A stretch of DNA of 64,000 bases. Origin: Salinimicrobium soli (GTDB taxonomy: Bacteria; Bacteroidota; Bacteroidia; Flavobacteriales; Flavobacteriaceae). Within the stretch, counting starts at the first letter, position 1; each line of letters begins with the position of its first letter. This document shows, piece by piece, positions 7,869 to 17,736 of this stretch. Both the position numbers and the translations under genes were made by a program. The notes under the pieces are model-generated. The model made no database searches, was not told the DNA's origin, and saw nothing but the letters and a program-made list of their open reading frames with translations. The DNA lies in contig NZ_JBLUWW010000001.1 of the NCBI RefSeq assembly GCF_048323655.1, forward strand, positions 992,001 through 1,056,000, read 5' to 3'.

Positions 7869-8094
7869 AAAAGTAATGTTTTAATGTCATTTTCTTTCTG
7901 AATGTTTTTCACTCTCTATAAACCTTAAAAGATTCTGAATTGTTTTTAAGATTTCCACAGATGTTTTAACTTCAACTGCAGATCATATCCTGTTTTCTTT
8001 GAGAAATGACCTAATACCGGCAAAGGGACGTAGAGGCTTATTTGAGACAGGAAGTAATAAAGCAACGGGAAACTGAAGAAAAATAGTTGATCAA

Positions 8095-8730
8095 ATGGAA
8101 GGAACTGAAAACCGTAGCGCACTGAATAAAGAAAAAGTAGTGATCCAACTCCCGGTGAAGATAGATTACCGGGTGCTGGACAATTACCTGCAAAAGAAAT
8201 TTCAGGGGAAGATCCTTAGCAAAGGAAAAGCCAATGGTGAGACTTCAGACACCGCTCGAATTCAAAAGATCTCTCTCCTGCGTAGTGAAAAAGAGGAATT
8301 TGACCTGGTGCTTCGGCTCCGGCTCCAGCTGCTTACCGCACTTTTGAGAAACCGGGAAATTGAGGTGGAAGTGCACCTGGCTTTGAAATTTGATGCCCCT
8401 GCACAGGAAGTCTCTATTAAAAAATATGAACTGGAAGGGGAGAACAGCAACTGGCTCACGAATACTGTTGTGGAGACCCTGGTGAATACCTTTTTGTATA
8501 GCAAGATCAGGGATAAGATGAAGTTTGACCTTCACCCGATTGTTGAGAAGCAGCTAAGCCAGATCAATACAAAACTCTATGGGGGACAGGAAGTACACGA
8601 AGGTATTTTTCTTTCGGGCAGGATAAACAGTTTTAAGATCACCGAGATCATTCCTGGTCATGATCACCTACTGGTTTCCGTCAGTATTTTGGGGAACAAT
8701 GTTTTAACTGTTAGAAAAATAAATCTTTAG
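8095..8730 (+). CDS. Unrecognised 211-residue protein (possibly related to DUF4403)
   Basis: No signal peptide or membrane segment. The opening pattern VVIQLPVKIDYRVLDNYLQKKFQG followed by alternating strands resembles one half of the DUF4403/BPI-like tubular lipid-binding proteins, but the length (211) is about half of that family's usual size and I cannot confirm it. The region 7869-8094 upstream contains no gene. era follows 61 bp downstream. Confidence 0.5.
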   Translation: MEGTENRSALNKEKVVIQLPVKIDYRVLDNYLQKKFQGKILSKGKANGETSDTARIQKISLLRSEKEEFDLVLRLRLQLLTALLRNREIEVEVHLALKFDAPAQEVSIKKYELEGENSNWLTNTVVETLVNTFLYSKIRDKMKFDLHPIVEKQLSQINTKLYGGQEVHEGIFLSGRINSFKITEIIPGHDHLLVSVSILGNNVLTVRKINL

Positions 8731-8791
8731 GTCATTTCCGGCACATTAGGAAAGCCTGTAATTTGGGAATACCTTTGCAAAAAGAATTATT

Positions 8792-9682
8792 ATGGCACAT
8801 AAAGCAGGTTTCGTAAACATCATTGGCAATCCTAACGTAGGGAAAAGTACGCTCATGAATGCGTTTGTGGGTGAAAAGCTTAGCATAATTACCTCGAAGG
8901 CGCAAACCACACGTCACCGTATTTTAGGGATCGTCAATGGGGAAGATTTCCAGGTGATCCTTAGCGATACCCCCGGGATTATCAAACCGGCTTACGAACT
9001 GCAGGCTTCCATGATGGACTTTGTAAAATCTGCTTTTGAAGATGCAGATGTCTTGATCTACATGGTAGAGATCGGCGAAAAAGAATTGAAGGATGAGGCT
9101 TTCTTTGAAAAGATCGTTCATTCCAAGATCCCTGTGCTGCTATTGCTGAACAAGATCGATAAATCAAACCAGGAGCAGTTGGAGGAGCAGGTACAGCTTT
9201 GGCAGGAAAAGGTACCTAATGCCGAGATCTTTCCGGTTTCGGCCCTGGAAGGTTTCAATGTGCCACAGGTCTTCAACAGGATCGTGGAATTGCTTCCGGA
9301 ATCCCCTGCATTCTATCCAAAAGATACACTTACTGATAAGCCTGAACGCTTCTTCGTGAATGAGATCATCCGCGAAAAGATCCTTATCCATTACAAAAAG
9401 GAGATCCCTTACAGCGTCGAGATCGATACTGAGGAATTCTTCGAAGAAGAGAATATTATTCGCATGCGCAGTGTGATCATGGTAGAGAGAGAAACCCAGA
9501 AGGGCATTATAATTGGCCACAAAGGAGCTGCTCTTAAGCGCGTTGGGGTGGAAGCCCGGAAGGATCTTGAAAAGTTCTTCGGAAAACAGGTGCACCTTGA
9601 ACTATACGTAAAGGTCAACAAGAACTGGCGAAGCGATAAGAGGCAGCTTAAGAGATTCGGTTATTCCGGAGATCAGAAATAG
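8792..9682 (+). CDS. era: GTPase Era
   Basis: 296 residues, the usual Era length. GTPase motifs: G1 GNPNVGKS (12-19), G3 DTPG (about 59), G4 NKID (about 120), G5 SAL in VSALEG. The C-terminal KH domain is clear (GIIIGHKGAALKRVG, about residue 236). Era binds the 3' end of 16S rRNA during 30S maturation. A -7 box TACCTTTG (8770-8777) lies 14 bp before the ATG, so the transcript has a very short leader. The second rRNA/ribosome GTPase, der, lies 1.5 kb downstream with an antiporter between. Confidence 0.97.
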   Translation: MAHKAGFVNIIGNPNVGKSTLMNAFVGEKLSIITSKAQTTRHRILGIVNGEDFQVILSDTPGIIKPAYELQASMMDFVKSAFEDADVLIYMVEIGEKELKDEAFFEKIVHSKIPVLLLLNKIDKSNQEQLEEQVQLWQEKVPNAEIFPVSALEGFNVPQVFNRIVELLPESPAFYPKDTLTDKPERFFVNEIIREKILIHYKKEIPYSVEIDTEEFFEEENIIRMRSVIMVERETQKGIIIGHKGAALKRVGVEARKDLEKFFGKQVHLELYVKVNKNWRSDKRQLKRFGYSGDQK

Positions 9683-9812
9683 CCTTTTTGGATCCTTTTC
9701 GAAATTTTTCCTAAAATATTTTGATATGCCGGGCCTTTAAAGGCTGTAACTGGAGATTCTAAAAGGAATCCAGTATATTTATGTCTGTATCAAACTTTTG
9801 ATCCGGATATTT

Positions 9813-11069
9813 ATGGATGTATATTTAATAGTTTCTGTACTGGTTGTCTTAGCTGCCCTTTTTGGGTACATCAATGTCCGCTTCTTAAAACTCCCCAATA
9901 CCATAGGTTTGATGCTCATCAGCATCGTCTTTACCATGGTCATCTTCGGAATAAGTTATTTTGACGATACTCTGCTTAACGCTGAAAAATATATACTCAC
10001 CCGAATTGATTTCCGTACTGTACTCCTGGATATTATGTTGAGCTTTCTGCTTTTTGCTGGAGCCCTGCACACCAATTTTGAAAAGCTGAAAGTACAGCGA
10101 TGGCCTGTACTGTCCTTTGCTACAGTAGGAGTGTTGATCTCCACATTTCTGGTAGGAACCGGATTGTATAATATCCTTCAGCTTATAGGAATGCCGGTAG
10201 ATTATATCTACTGTCTGCTTTTTGGGGCACTTATTTCCCCAACAGATCCGATTGCTGTTTTAGGAATCCTCAAAAAAGTGGGGATTCCGAAGAAACTGGA
10301 AACAAAGATCGTGGGAGAATCCCTTTTTAACGATGGAGTGGGAGTAGTGGTCTTCCTCACCATATTCAATATTTCTTCTTTGGGCAATGCAGGAGCGGTG
10401 GAGGTGGTCATGTTGTTTGGTCAGGAAGTAATAGGAGGAATTCTGCTGGGTCTTGGAATTGGATGGATCACCTATAGGCTTATGCGGACTATTGATGATT
10501 ATGATATTGAAGTAATACTTACTCTGGCAGCGGTTATGGGTGGAAATGCCCTCGCTCATCACCTTCATTTTTCAGCCCCGCTGGCAATGGTCGCTGCCGG
10601 TTTGTTGGTTGGTAATGAAACTGTTCGAAATACTGCAATGTCTGAGATCACCGAGAACTATGTAGATAAATTCTGGGAGCTGACTGATATTCTCCTAAAC
10701 ACGCTTCTCTTTGTATTGATAGGGATGGAAATGCTGGTATTAACCTTTGATTATACTTATATGCTGGCTGGTGCCCTGGCAATTCCGTTGGTGTTGATCT
10801 GCCGTTATCTTTCCCTACTGGTGCCTGTCAAATTCTTTAGCAAAAGAATGGGATTTGTGCCGAACACGCATCTTATTATGACCTGGGGCGGATTAAGAGG
10901 AGGGATATCCATAGCTCTGGCCTTGGGGCTTACTGCCGAAATGGAACGGGACCTTTTGTTGGTGATCACCTACTTTGTAGTAGTGTTTTCTATTGTAGTT
11001 CAGGGTCTTACTGTTGGAAAACTGGTTAAAAAGCAGGCGGAGACTCCCGAAATTGCCACTCAGGAATAA
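9813..11069 (+). CDS. Na+/H+ antiporter (CPA1/NhaP type)
   Basis: 418 residues with about 12 hydrophobic segments. The cation-site region reads FGALISPTDPIAVLG (about residues 130-145) and then ESLFNDGVGVVVF, the paired motifs of NhaP-type monovalent cation:proton antiporters in the inner membrane; the conserved late WGGLRGGISIALAL motif is also present. ATG at 9813 is chosen over an in-frame TTG (9798) because it starts directly on the first membrane helix. It is monocistronic in appearance, between era and der. Confidence 0.9.
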   Translation: MDVYLIVSVLVVLAALFGYINVRFLKLPNTIGLMLISIVFTMVIFGISYFDDTLLNAEKYILTRIDFRTVLLDIMLSFLLFAGALHTNFEKLKVQRWPVLSFATVGVLISTFLVGTGLYNILQLIGMPVDYIYCLLFGALISPTDPIAVLGILKKVGIPKKLETKIVGESLFNDGVGVVVFLTIFNISSLGNAGAVEVVMLFGQEVIGGILLGLGIGWITYRLMRTIDDYDIEVILTLAAVMGGNALAHHLHFSAPLAMVAAGLLVGNETVRNTAMSEITENYVDKFWELTDILLNTLLFVLIGMEMLVLTFDYTYMLAGALAIPLVLICRYLSLLVPVKFFSKRMGFVPNTHLIMTWGGLRGGISIALALGLTAEMERDLLLVITYFVVVFSIVVQGLTVGKLVKKQAETPEIATQE

Positions 11070-11161
11070 GTTCGCTGCATTCCTGAAAATAAGATAGATA
11101 TAAGTTTAACTCATTTGTTTTAAAACCCCTAATTTTGCAGCCTGATTAAAGAGAATAATTT

Positions 11162-12466
11162 ATGAGTAGTATAGTAGCCATTGTAGGAAGGCCAAATGTA
11201 GGAAAATCCACTTTTTTTAACCGGTTGATCCAACGCAGGGAAGCCATTGTGGATTCTGTGAGCGGGGTGACCAGAGACCGTCACTATGGAAAGACCGACT
11301 GGAATGGCAGAAATTTTTCGGTTATCGACACCGGTGGATATGTAGTTGGTAGCGAGGACGTATTCGAAGCAGAGATCGATAAGCAGGTGGAGTTGGCCAT
11401 TGAAGAGGCTGATGCCATTGTTTTTATGGTTGATGTGGAGACCGGGATCACACCTATGGATGAGGATGTGGCGAATTTACTTCGCAGGGTGAATAAGCCT
11501 GTGTTCCTTGCAGTGAATAAAGTTGATAATTCAAAGCGTCTTGAAAATGCCGTGGAATTCTATTCCTTAGGCCTTGGAGAATATTACCCCATCGCCAGTA
11601 CGAATGGAAGTGGAACGGGAGAATTGTTAGACGCCCTGGTGGAAGCCCTTCCGGAAGATACCCGCGAAGAGGAAGCTGAACTTCCGCGTTTTGCGGTAGT
11701 AGGAAGACCTAATGCCGGGAAATCCTCTTTTATCAATGCCCTGATAGGTGAAGATCGTTATATAGTTACCGACATCGCCGGGACAACCCGCGATTCCATT
11801 GACACCCGTTATAACCGCTTCGGATTTGAATTCAACCTGGTAGATACCGCCGGGATCAGAAGAAAATCAAAGGTTAAGGAAGATCTGGAATTCTATTCAG
11901 TAATGCGCTCGGTTCGGGCTATTGAACACTGTGATGTTTGTTTGATCGTCATGGACGCCACCCGCGGATTTGACGGGCAGGTACAGAATATCTTCTGGCT
12001 CGCACAGAGAAACCGTAAAGGAATTGTGATCCTCGTGAATAAATGGGACCTGGTAGACAAGGAAACCAATACCATGAAGGAATACGAGCAACAGATCCGT
12101 CAGGAAATGGAACCTTTTACAGATGTTCCAATAGTTTTCATGTCGGTTCTAACTAAGCAGCGTATCTTCAAGGCTATTGAAACTGCAGTTGAAGTATACC
12201 AAAACCGAAGCAAGAAGATCAAGACCAGCGAGCTGAACGAGGTAATGCTGCCAATCATTGAAGCTTATCCGCCACCGGCATATAAAGGCAAGTACGTAAA
12301 GATCAAATTCTGCACACAGCTGCCTACCCCGCAGCCTCAGTTCGCATTTTTCTGTAATTTGCCCCAGTATGTAAAAGATCCGTACAAGAGGTTCATCGAA
12401 AATAAACTTAGAAAAGAATTTAACTTTACCGGCGTTCCGGTTTCAGTTTATTTCAGAAAAAAATAA
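11162..12466 (+). CDS. der: GTPase Der (EngA)
   Basis: 434 residues with two tandem GTPase domains, first G1 GRPNVGKS (9-16), second GRPNAGKS (about 181), each with DTxG and NKxD motifs (NKVD and NKWD), and a C-terminal KH-like domain ending VSVYFRKK. Der is essential for 50S subunit assembly. A consensus -7 box TAATTTTG is at 11130-11137, 24 bp before the ATG. A terminator follows at 12508. Confidence 0.97.
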   Translation: MSSIVAIVGRPNVGKSTFFNRLIQRREAIVDSVSGVTRDRHYGKTDWNGRNFSVIDTGGYVVGSEDVFEAEIDKQVELAIEEADAIVFMVDVETGITPMDEDVANLLRRVNKPVFLAVNKVDNSKRLENAVEFYSLGLGEYYPIASTNGSGTGELLDALVEALPEDTREEEAELPRFAVVGRPNAGKSSFINALIGEDRYIVTDIAGTTRDSIDTRYNRFGFEFNLVDTAGIRRKSKVKEDLEFYSVMRSVRAIEHCDVCLIVMDATRGFDGQVQNIFWLAQRNRKGIVILVNKWDLVDKETNTMKEYEQQIRQEMEPFTDVPIVFMSVLTKQRIFKAIETAVEVYQNRSKKIKTSELNEVMLPIIEAYPPPAYKGKYVKIKFCTQLPTPQPQFAFFCNLPQYVKDPYKRFIENKLRKEFNFTGVPVSVYFRKK

Positions 12467-12507
12467 GAATTAATTAAACCTTTTTGAATAATTAAGGTCA
12501 AATGGAT

Positions 12508-12540
12508 GCTGCCGCTGCTAAAGGGGCAGCATTTTATTTT
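12508..12540 (+). terminator. Terminator of der
   Basis: GCTGCC (12508-12513) / GGCAGC (12525-12530) stem followed by ATTTTATTTTT, between der and the TonB-receptor-like gene. Confidence 0.75.
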
Positions 12541-12555
12541 TAAATCCCCCCATTA

Positions 12556-15327
12556 ATGAAGAAAATTTTACTTTTTTGCGCGCTTTTTATAGGCGTAGCT
12601 GCTACTGCACAGCAATTCACCATTTCAGGAAAATTAGTTGATAGTCAAACGCAAAATCCGCTGGAGTCGGCCACTGTGTTTGTCGAAACCGTTAAGGACA
12701 GTTCGCTGGTATCTTATTCCATTTCCGGAAAGGACGGTAGCTTTGTAATAGAAGGCTCAAAAAAGGGAGATTCTCTTCGCTTTATTACCACTTACAGTGG
12801 TTATTCCTCTCTCAACAAGATCATTTCTCTGAATCAAAAAGAGATCGCTCTTGGGGTTTTGCCAATGGAAATTGCCAATAATATGCTTGATGAGGTGACA
12901 GTGGTTTCAGAAAGAGCGCCGGTGACCATCAAATCTGATACTTTGGAATTCAATGCGAATTCCTTTAATACCCGTCAGGATGCCAATCTTGAAGAGCTAA
13001 TGAAAAAGTTACCCGGCGTAGAGGTCGATGCACAGGGAAACATCACCGTCAATGGAAAGCCTGTTTCGCGGATCCTGGTGAACGGGAAGGAATTCTTCGG
13101 AAATGATCCCAAGATCGCTACTAAGAACCTTCCGAAGGAGATTATTGATAAGATACAGGTCGTGGACACTAAGACCAAGACTGAAGAATTCACCGGAAAA
13201 GCCGGAAATCCGGATGACAAGACAATTAACGTGACCATCAAAAAAGATAAGAACAAAGGATATTTCGCCCGGGCTACTGCCGGAGGAGGCACCGATGAGC
13301 GCTACGAGTTGAGCGGAATTGGGAATTATTTTAAAGATGACCTCCGGGTGAGCGTTTTGGCCAGTTCCAACAACATCAACAGTTCCGGATTTAGTTTTGA
13401 TGAGGTCTTTGACATGATGGGTGGCCGCGCCAGGAGTATTTCCATCAATCGCGATCGTGGCAGTTTCAGTATCAATGGAAATAGCTTTGGAGGTGGCGGA
13501 GGGATCACCAAAAGTGAGACGGCCGGTTTCAATTTTTCGAATGACTGGAACAAGAAGTATGAACTCACCGCCGACTATTTCTTCGGAAAGAATGACACAG
13601 AGACCGCTGCTGTGGTCAACCGGGAGACCTTCCTTCCTACCGGGACCTTTTATACAAACTCGGTTTCCGAAGGAAATCTTCTGAACGAGAGTCACCGGGC
13701 CAACGCCGCTTTTGAAGTGGAGCTGGACACACTTACCAAAATATCGGTGAGACCTTCGGTCAATATTAATGATGCGCTTTCCCGTCGCAGCAATGCTTCC
13801 CAAAGGATAAATGCCACCCAGGAATTGCTAACCACTACTGAAGACAATGAAGAATTGAACAGCTCCAATTTTAGCAACCGTCTGAATTTCATCAGGAAAT
13901 TTGGAAGCCGCGGTGCATATCTCCAATTGAATTTCGAGAATGAGAACAATAAGCAGGAAACTGAGAATTTCTTTTTTTCTGAAAGACTGAACTACAATGA
14001 TGGCGCTTTGGTGTCAACAGATGTGCGGGACCAGTTCATTGATGAAGACGAGAATTCTGATGTCTACCAAGCAGGGATCACCCAGCGTTCTGTTCTGGCT
14101 GAGAAATTCTTCCTGGACCTGTCGTATCAGTTCGAGGTGGAAAATATGAGTAATACCCGAAGCGTGTTTGATTATGATGAAGCCAGTGACAGCTACAATT
14201 CTTTGAACACCACGCTTAGTAATGATTTTGAGGTAAAGAGTATCAAGCACATTCCAAATGCCGGTTTGAACTATGAAGGGGGGAAATGGAGATTAGGATT
14301 CAATGTGGGACTTTTGAGCACCGCGCTGGACAATGAGAATTTCCTGGCACAAACCAAACTGAGTAAAAATTACAACAACCTTTATCTCAATACCAACGTG
14401 CGTTATGAAATTGCGAGGGGTAAATCAATGTACATCTATTATCGCAATGATACAGATATTCCGTCGATAAGGCAGTTGCAGCCCGTGGCGAATATTACGG
14501 ATCCGTTGAACATTGTTATAGGTAATCCGGAACTGCGACCTACCTATACTCACCGCTTTAACCTTGGATATCATAATTTTGATTTTGCTTCCCGAAGCGG
14601 GATGAACATTTATGCTTCGGTTTCCTTTTCTGAAGATCAGGTAGTGCCTTACAGCCTTACCGAAGATCTTGTTACGACCACCACTTTCAGGAACCTTGAT
14701 GGCGGGATCTCGGCTTACGCGGGAACCTTTTACAGCAAGAGGTATAAAAAAGACAAGAACGAATTCAATTACAGGGCAGGTCTGAATATGAATTATAATC
14801 GGCAGGTCGGATTTACCAATGGATTTCAATATGAAGCCGACCGTTATGGTTTAACTCCGTCCATAAGGATGGGGTATAACTATGCAGAGCTGGTGGAACT
14901 TAATCCGCGATATTCTTTGGACTATAACCGTTCAAAATACGATATCAACAACAGCAGGGAAGAGGAGTACGTGAATCATAGCATCGGGTTTGAGGCTACC
15001 ACCTACTGGCCCAAAAATGTGGTTTTTGGAAATGATATTTCCTTCAATGCTTACGGAAATGTTGCGCCCGGTTTTGATGCTACTTCCTTGCTTTGGAATA
15101 TGAGCCTGGGGTACAAGTTCTGGAATGATGATGCAACCATTAAAGCAAAGGTGTATGACCTGCTGAATGAGAACGTCAGCACCCGAAGAACTACCGGTGA
15201 GGATTATGTGCAGGACACGCAGGAACTGATCCTGGAACAGTACTTTATGCTAAGTTTCACCTACAAGCTGAGTAAATTTGGAGGTAAAGAAATGGGTAAA
15301 AAGCGTGGTTCTATTATTATGATGTAA
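12556..15327 (+). CDS. TonB-receptor-like outer membrane beta-barrel protein with carboxypeptidase-regulatory N-domain
   Basis: 923 residues. Signal peptide 1-18 (ending ATAQQ), a CarboxypepD_reg-like beta-sandwich (about 20-110; SGKLVDSQTQNPLESATV), a plug-like domain (about 120-225; ISRILVNGKEFFGNDPKIATKNLPKEIIDKIQVV) and a large beta-barrel, ending in a basic tail MGKKRGSIIMM. It fits the outer-membrane beta-barrel family (PF14905 type) common in Bacteroidota. A Gly-rich loop (FGGGGG) sits near residue 315. No SusD partner or TonB-linked enzyme is adjacent, so the cargo is unknown. Flanked by terminators on both sides: monocistronic. Confidence 0.88.
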   Translation: MKKILLFCALFIGVAATAQQFTISGKLVDSQTQNPLESATVFVETVKDSSLVSYSISGKDGSFVIEGSKKGDSLRFITTYSGYSSLNKIISLNQKEIALGVLPMEIANNMLDEVTVVSERAPVTIKSDTLEFNANSFNTRQDANLEELMKKLPGVEVDAQGNITVNGKPVSRILVNGKEFFGNDPKIATKNLPKEIIDKIQVVDTKTKTEEFTGKAGNPDDKTINVTIKKDKNKGYFARATAGGGTDERYELSGIGNYFKDDLRVSVLASSNNINSSGFSFDEVFDMMGGRARSISINRDRGSFSINGNSFGGGGGITKSETAGFNFSNDWNKKYELTADYFFGKNDTETAAVVNRETFLPTGTFYTNSVSEGNLLNESHRANAAFEVELDTLTKISVRPSVNINDALSRRSNASQRINATQELLTTTEDNEELNSSNFSNRLNFIRKFGSRGAYLQLNFENENNKQETENFFFSERLNYNDGALVSTDVRDQFIDEDENSDVYQAGITQRSVLAEKFFLDLSYQFEVENMSNTRSVFDYDEASDSYNSLNTTLSNDFEVKSIKHIPNAGLNYEGGKWRLGFNVGLLSTALDNENFLAQTKLSKNYNNLYLNTNVRYEIARGKSMYIYYRNDTDIPSIRQLQPVANITDPLNIVIGNPELRPTYTHRFNLGYHNFDFASRSGMNIYASVSFSEDQVVPYSLTEDLVTTTTFRNLDGGISAYAGTFYSKRYKKDKNEFNYRAGLNMNYNRQVGFTNGFQYEADRYGLTPSIRMGYNYAELVELNPRYSLDYNRSKYDINNSREEEYVNHSIGFEATTYWPKNVVFGNDISFNAYGNVAPGFDATSLLWNMSLGYKFWNDDATIKAKVYDLLNENVSTRRTTGEDYVQDTQELILEQYFMLSFTYKLSKFGGKEMGKKRGSIIMM

Positions 15328-15354
15328 AGAAACTCAGGCAGATCACCTGAAAAT

Positions 15355-15391
15355 AAGACCTTTCAAAAATGCTATTTTTGGGAGGTCTTTT
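15355..15391 (+). terminator. Terminator of the barrel protein gene
   Basis: Long stem 15355-15370 / 15374-15389 (arms begin AAGACCT and end AGGTCTT, two mismatches), 3-nt loop, T-run after. Confidence 0.8.
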
Positions 15392-15517
15392 ATCTTACTG
15401 CCTAAATGGAACGACCAGGTTTTGTAGAGGTCTTCCAATATTTTTTTATTTCTTTACGCCGCTAATCAAACGGGTCTTTCTTCGCAAAACCTTTCACATA
15501 AAACTCAAGTAATCTCT

Positions 15518-16426
15518 ATGAAATATTTTTTCAAAGCTGTTTATGTTCTCCTATTGACTGTTTCTGTAGCCTGTTCAGTAGAAAAAGAATCGCCTGATAC
15601 TGCCATTGACACAGAGCAGCTGGTAGAGGATCTCAAGGTGCTTTCTTCAGATGAGATGGAAGGAAGAGAAACCGCTACCGAAGGAAATAGTAAAGCAAGG
15701 GAATATGTTATAAAGAGGTTTAAGGAAGAAGGAGCTAAGCCCTTTGAAGGAAAATTTATTCACGAATTTACTTTTTTAAAACCTCAAACAAACGAACAGG
15801 TAACGGGCCAAAATATAATTGGTGTGGTGCCGGGCAAAACAGATGAGATCCTGGTGATTTCTGCTCATTATGATCATGTAGGTATTGAAGATGGCGAGGT
15901 ATACAATGGTGCAGATGATAATGCTTCCGGAACGGCTGCTCTTATTGCCATAATAGGCTACTTCAGCCAGAACCAGCCAGAGCACACCTTGGTGTTTGCA
16001 GCGTTTGATGCCGAAGAAATGGGACTTCAGGGCGCAAAGGTTTTTGTTGAAAACTCTTCTGTTATGAATAAAGTGGCAATGAATATCAATATGGATATGA
16101 TTGCGCAAAACTCAAAAAATGAACTCTATGCCAGCGGAACACATCATAATCCCGGTCTCAAAACTATTCTGGAAAATATACAGACAGGTGAGGTGAAATT
16201 ATTGTTTGGTCATGACCGCCCGGAACAGGGGCACGATGACTGGACCTACGCTTCAGATCATGCCCCTTTTCATGAAAAGGGAAAGAAGTTCATCTATTTT
16301 GGAGTAGAAGACCATGCCTATTACCATAAACCTTCTGATGACTTTGAGACGATCCCTTTGGAGTTCTATAAGAATGCAACCAAAGTGGTGCTGAATGCAG
16401 TTTTGGCACTTGATAAGAAGTTGTAA
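15518..16426 (+). CDS. M28 family zinc aminopeptidase, lipoprotein
   Basis: 302 residues. Hydrophobic N-terminus ending VSVAC (C near residue 19-20) is a lipoprotein signal. The M28 metal and catalytic residues are all visible: H116 in SAHYDHVG, D133 in GADDNASG, the EE pair near 165-166 in DAEEMG, D near 193 in NMDMI and H near 248 in SDHAPF. Such enzymes are di-zinc aminopeptidases in the envelope. Terminator-like repeat at 16462-16483 lies between it and the convergent small membrane protein gene. Confidence 0.9.
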   Translation: MKYFFKAVYVLLLTVSVACSVEKESPDTAIDTEQLVEDLKVLSSDEMEGRETATEGNSKAREYVIKRFKEEGAKPFEGKFIHEFTFLKPQTNEQVTGQNIIGVVPGKTDEILVISAHYDHVGIEDGEVYNGADDNASGTAALIAIIGYFSQNQPEHTLVFAAFDAEEMGLQGAKVFVENSSVMNKVAMNINMDMIAQNSKNELYASGTHHNPGLKTILENIQTGEVKLLFGHDRPEQGHDDWTYASDHAPFHEKGKKFIYFGVEDHAYYHKPSDDFETIPLEFYKNATKVVLNAVLALDKKL

Positions 16427-16503
16427 GTCTTAACGTCTTAAAAGGAGATGGGAAAAGGAGATCTCAAAAAGGTCTTTTTGGGAACTATTTTTTGGTGAAA
16501 ATT

Positions 16504-16878
16504 CTATTGCTCGATGAATTTCTGAAGTATTTCTTTCTTATTATTCAAACCAAATTCTTCTTCGATTGAAATGAAATAGTATTTGGTCTCACCGATCTGG
16601 ATGTAGGTTTTAGATAAAAAATTAAATTCTACTTTTTGGATGTTTTTTACCGGAAATACTTTCTTTCCAATGAATACATGTTCCTTGTCAAAAGATACAG
16701 ATTTCAATTGGAATAGTTTTCCTCCAAAACCCCATCCAAATAAAGGAAAGAGGAGAAGTACCGCTACAAAATAGTCCTCAAGGAAAATAACAGTAACAAA
16801 GGCAAAAACAATCAGAATAAATGCTGCTCTAAAAAGGAGTACCAAGAGGTCACTTGAAAGCTGATATTTTTTGTTCAT
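16504..16878 (-). CDS. Small membrane protein, unknown
   Basis: 124 residues, two hydrophobic segments (about 10-32 and 36-50) followed by a soluble domain of short strands (KSVSFDKEHVFIGKKVFPVKNIQKVEFN), a layout like small membrane-anchored PH-like domains. No family recognised. It is downstream of the TPM/LemA group on the same strand with a 57-bp gap. Confidence 0.6.
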   Translation of the reverse strand: MNKKYQLSSDLLVLLFRAAFILIVFAFVTVIFLEDYFVAVLLLFPLFGWGFGGKLFQLKSVSFDKEHVFIGKKVFPVKNIQKVEFNFLSKTYIQIGETKYYFISIEEEFGLNNKKEILQKFIEQ

Positions 16879-16935
16879 TTGAAAGAAAACTTAAGCTTCT
16901 TACTAAAGACTCCCGACTACAGACTTTCAACTAAT

Positions 16936-17736
16936 CTACCATCCTCCGCTGGCACCACCGCCACCGAAGCCGCCGCCGCCGAAGCCACCACCAAAGCCGC
17001 CTCCGCCGCCGAAGCCACCGCCTCCACCGAAGCCTCCTCCGCCGCCAAAACCGCCACGTCCAAGGCTACTGAGAATTAGTATGTCCAACAAGCCTCCACC
17101 TCTGCGGTGCCCGCCGTTGCGTCCGCCACCGCGTTTATTGCGGCTGCTCATAATGATCAAAAAGAAGATGAAAAGAAGAGCAAGAACAATGAAACGGGAA
17201 GGAGTTCCGCCGCCATTTCTATTCTGTGGGGTGCCTTCAAAAGTGCCGTTCAATACCTGCATGATCGCAGTTGTACCGGCGTCAAGACCGCGGTAATAAC
17301 TACCGTTTCTGAATTCTGGAATAATGATTTGGTCCACAATTTGTTTTGAAACGGCATCTGTAAGATCTCCTTCCACTCCATAACCGGTGGCGATCATCAC
17401 CTTCCGGTCTTCTTTTGCCAGCAGGATAAGTACGCCATTATCTTCATCTGCCTGTCCTATACCCCATTCATGGGCCCATTCTGTAGCGTAGGTATTGATA
17501 TATTCTCCCTGAAGAGAATTAATGGTCGCTATTACGATCTGCGTTGATGTTGTATCAGCGTAGTTAATCAGCTTTTGCTCAAGAGCTCTTTCTTCTGAAG
17601 AGCTTAATACATCGGCTTCATCATAAACGCTGGTCTGTTTTGAGGGTTTGGGCGGAATATCACGCTGGGCGACGGCAGTATAGACGGTGCAGGTGAGAAA
17701 TAGAAACAGGGTGAAATTCCGTTGGAGATAGTTCAT
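16936..17736 (-). CDS. TPM-domain protein with signal peptide and Gly-rich tail (YgcG type)
   Basis: 266 residues: signal peptide 1-23 (VAQ), TPM domain about 37-165 (VYDEADVLSSSEERALEQKL ... GYGVEGDLTD ... IIPEFRNGSYYRGLDAG), one membrane segment about 183-203, then an almost pure Gly/Phe tail. This is the YgcG layout, an envelope protein often encoded with LemA; some TPM domains are phosphatases or assist membrane complex assembly. Its ATG overlaps the TAA of the upstream TPM gene by 1 base. The rich ORFs on the opposite strand here are shadows of the glycine codons. Confidence 0.88.
   Translation of the reverse strand: MNYLQRNFTLFLFLTCTVYTAVAQRDIPPKPSKQTSVYDEADVLSSSEERALEQKLINYADTTSTQIVIATINSLQGEYINTYATEWAHEWGIGQADEDNGVLILLAKEDRKVMIATGYGVEGDLTDAVSKQIVDQIIIPEFRNGSYYRGLDAGTTAIMQVLNGTFEGTPQNRNGGGTPSRFIVLALLFIFFLIIMSSRNKRGGGRNGGHRRGGGLLDILILSSLGRGGFGGGGGFGGGGGFGGGGGFGGGFGGGGFGGGGASGGW

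Noticed and set aside
13009..13803. 264-codon open frame antisense to the TonB-receptor-like gene
   Set aside because: Shadow frame; the sense strand encodes a continuous, recognisable 923-residue protein.
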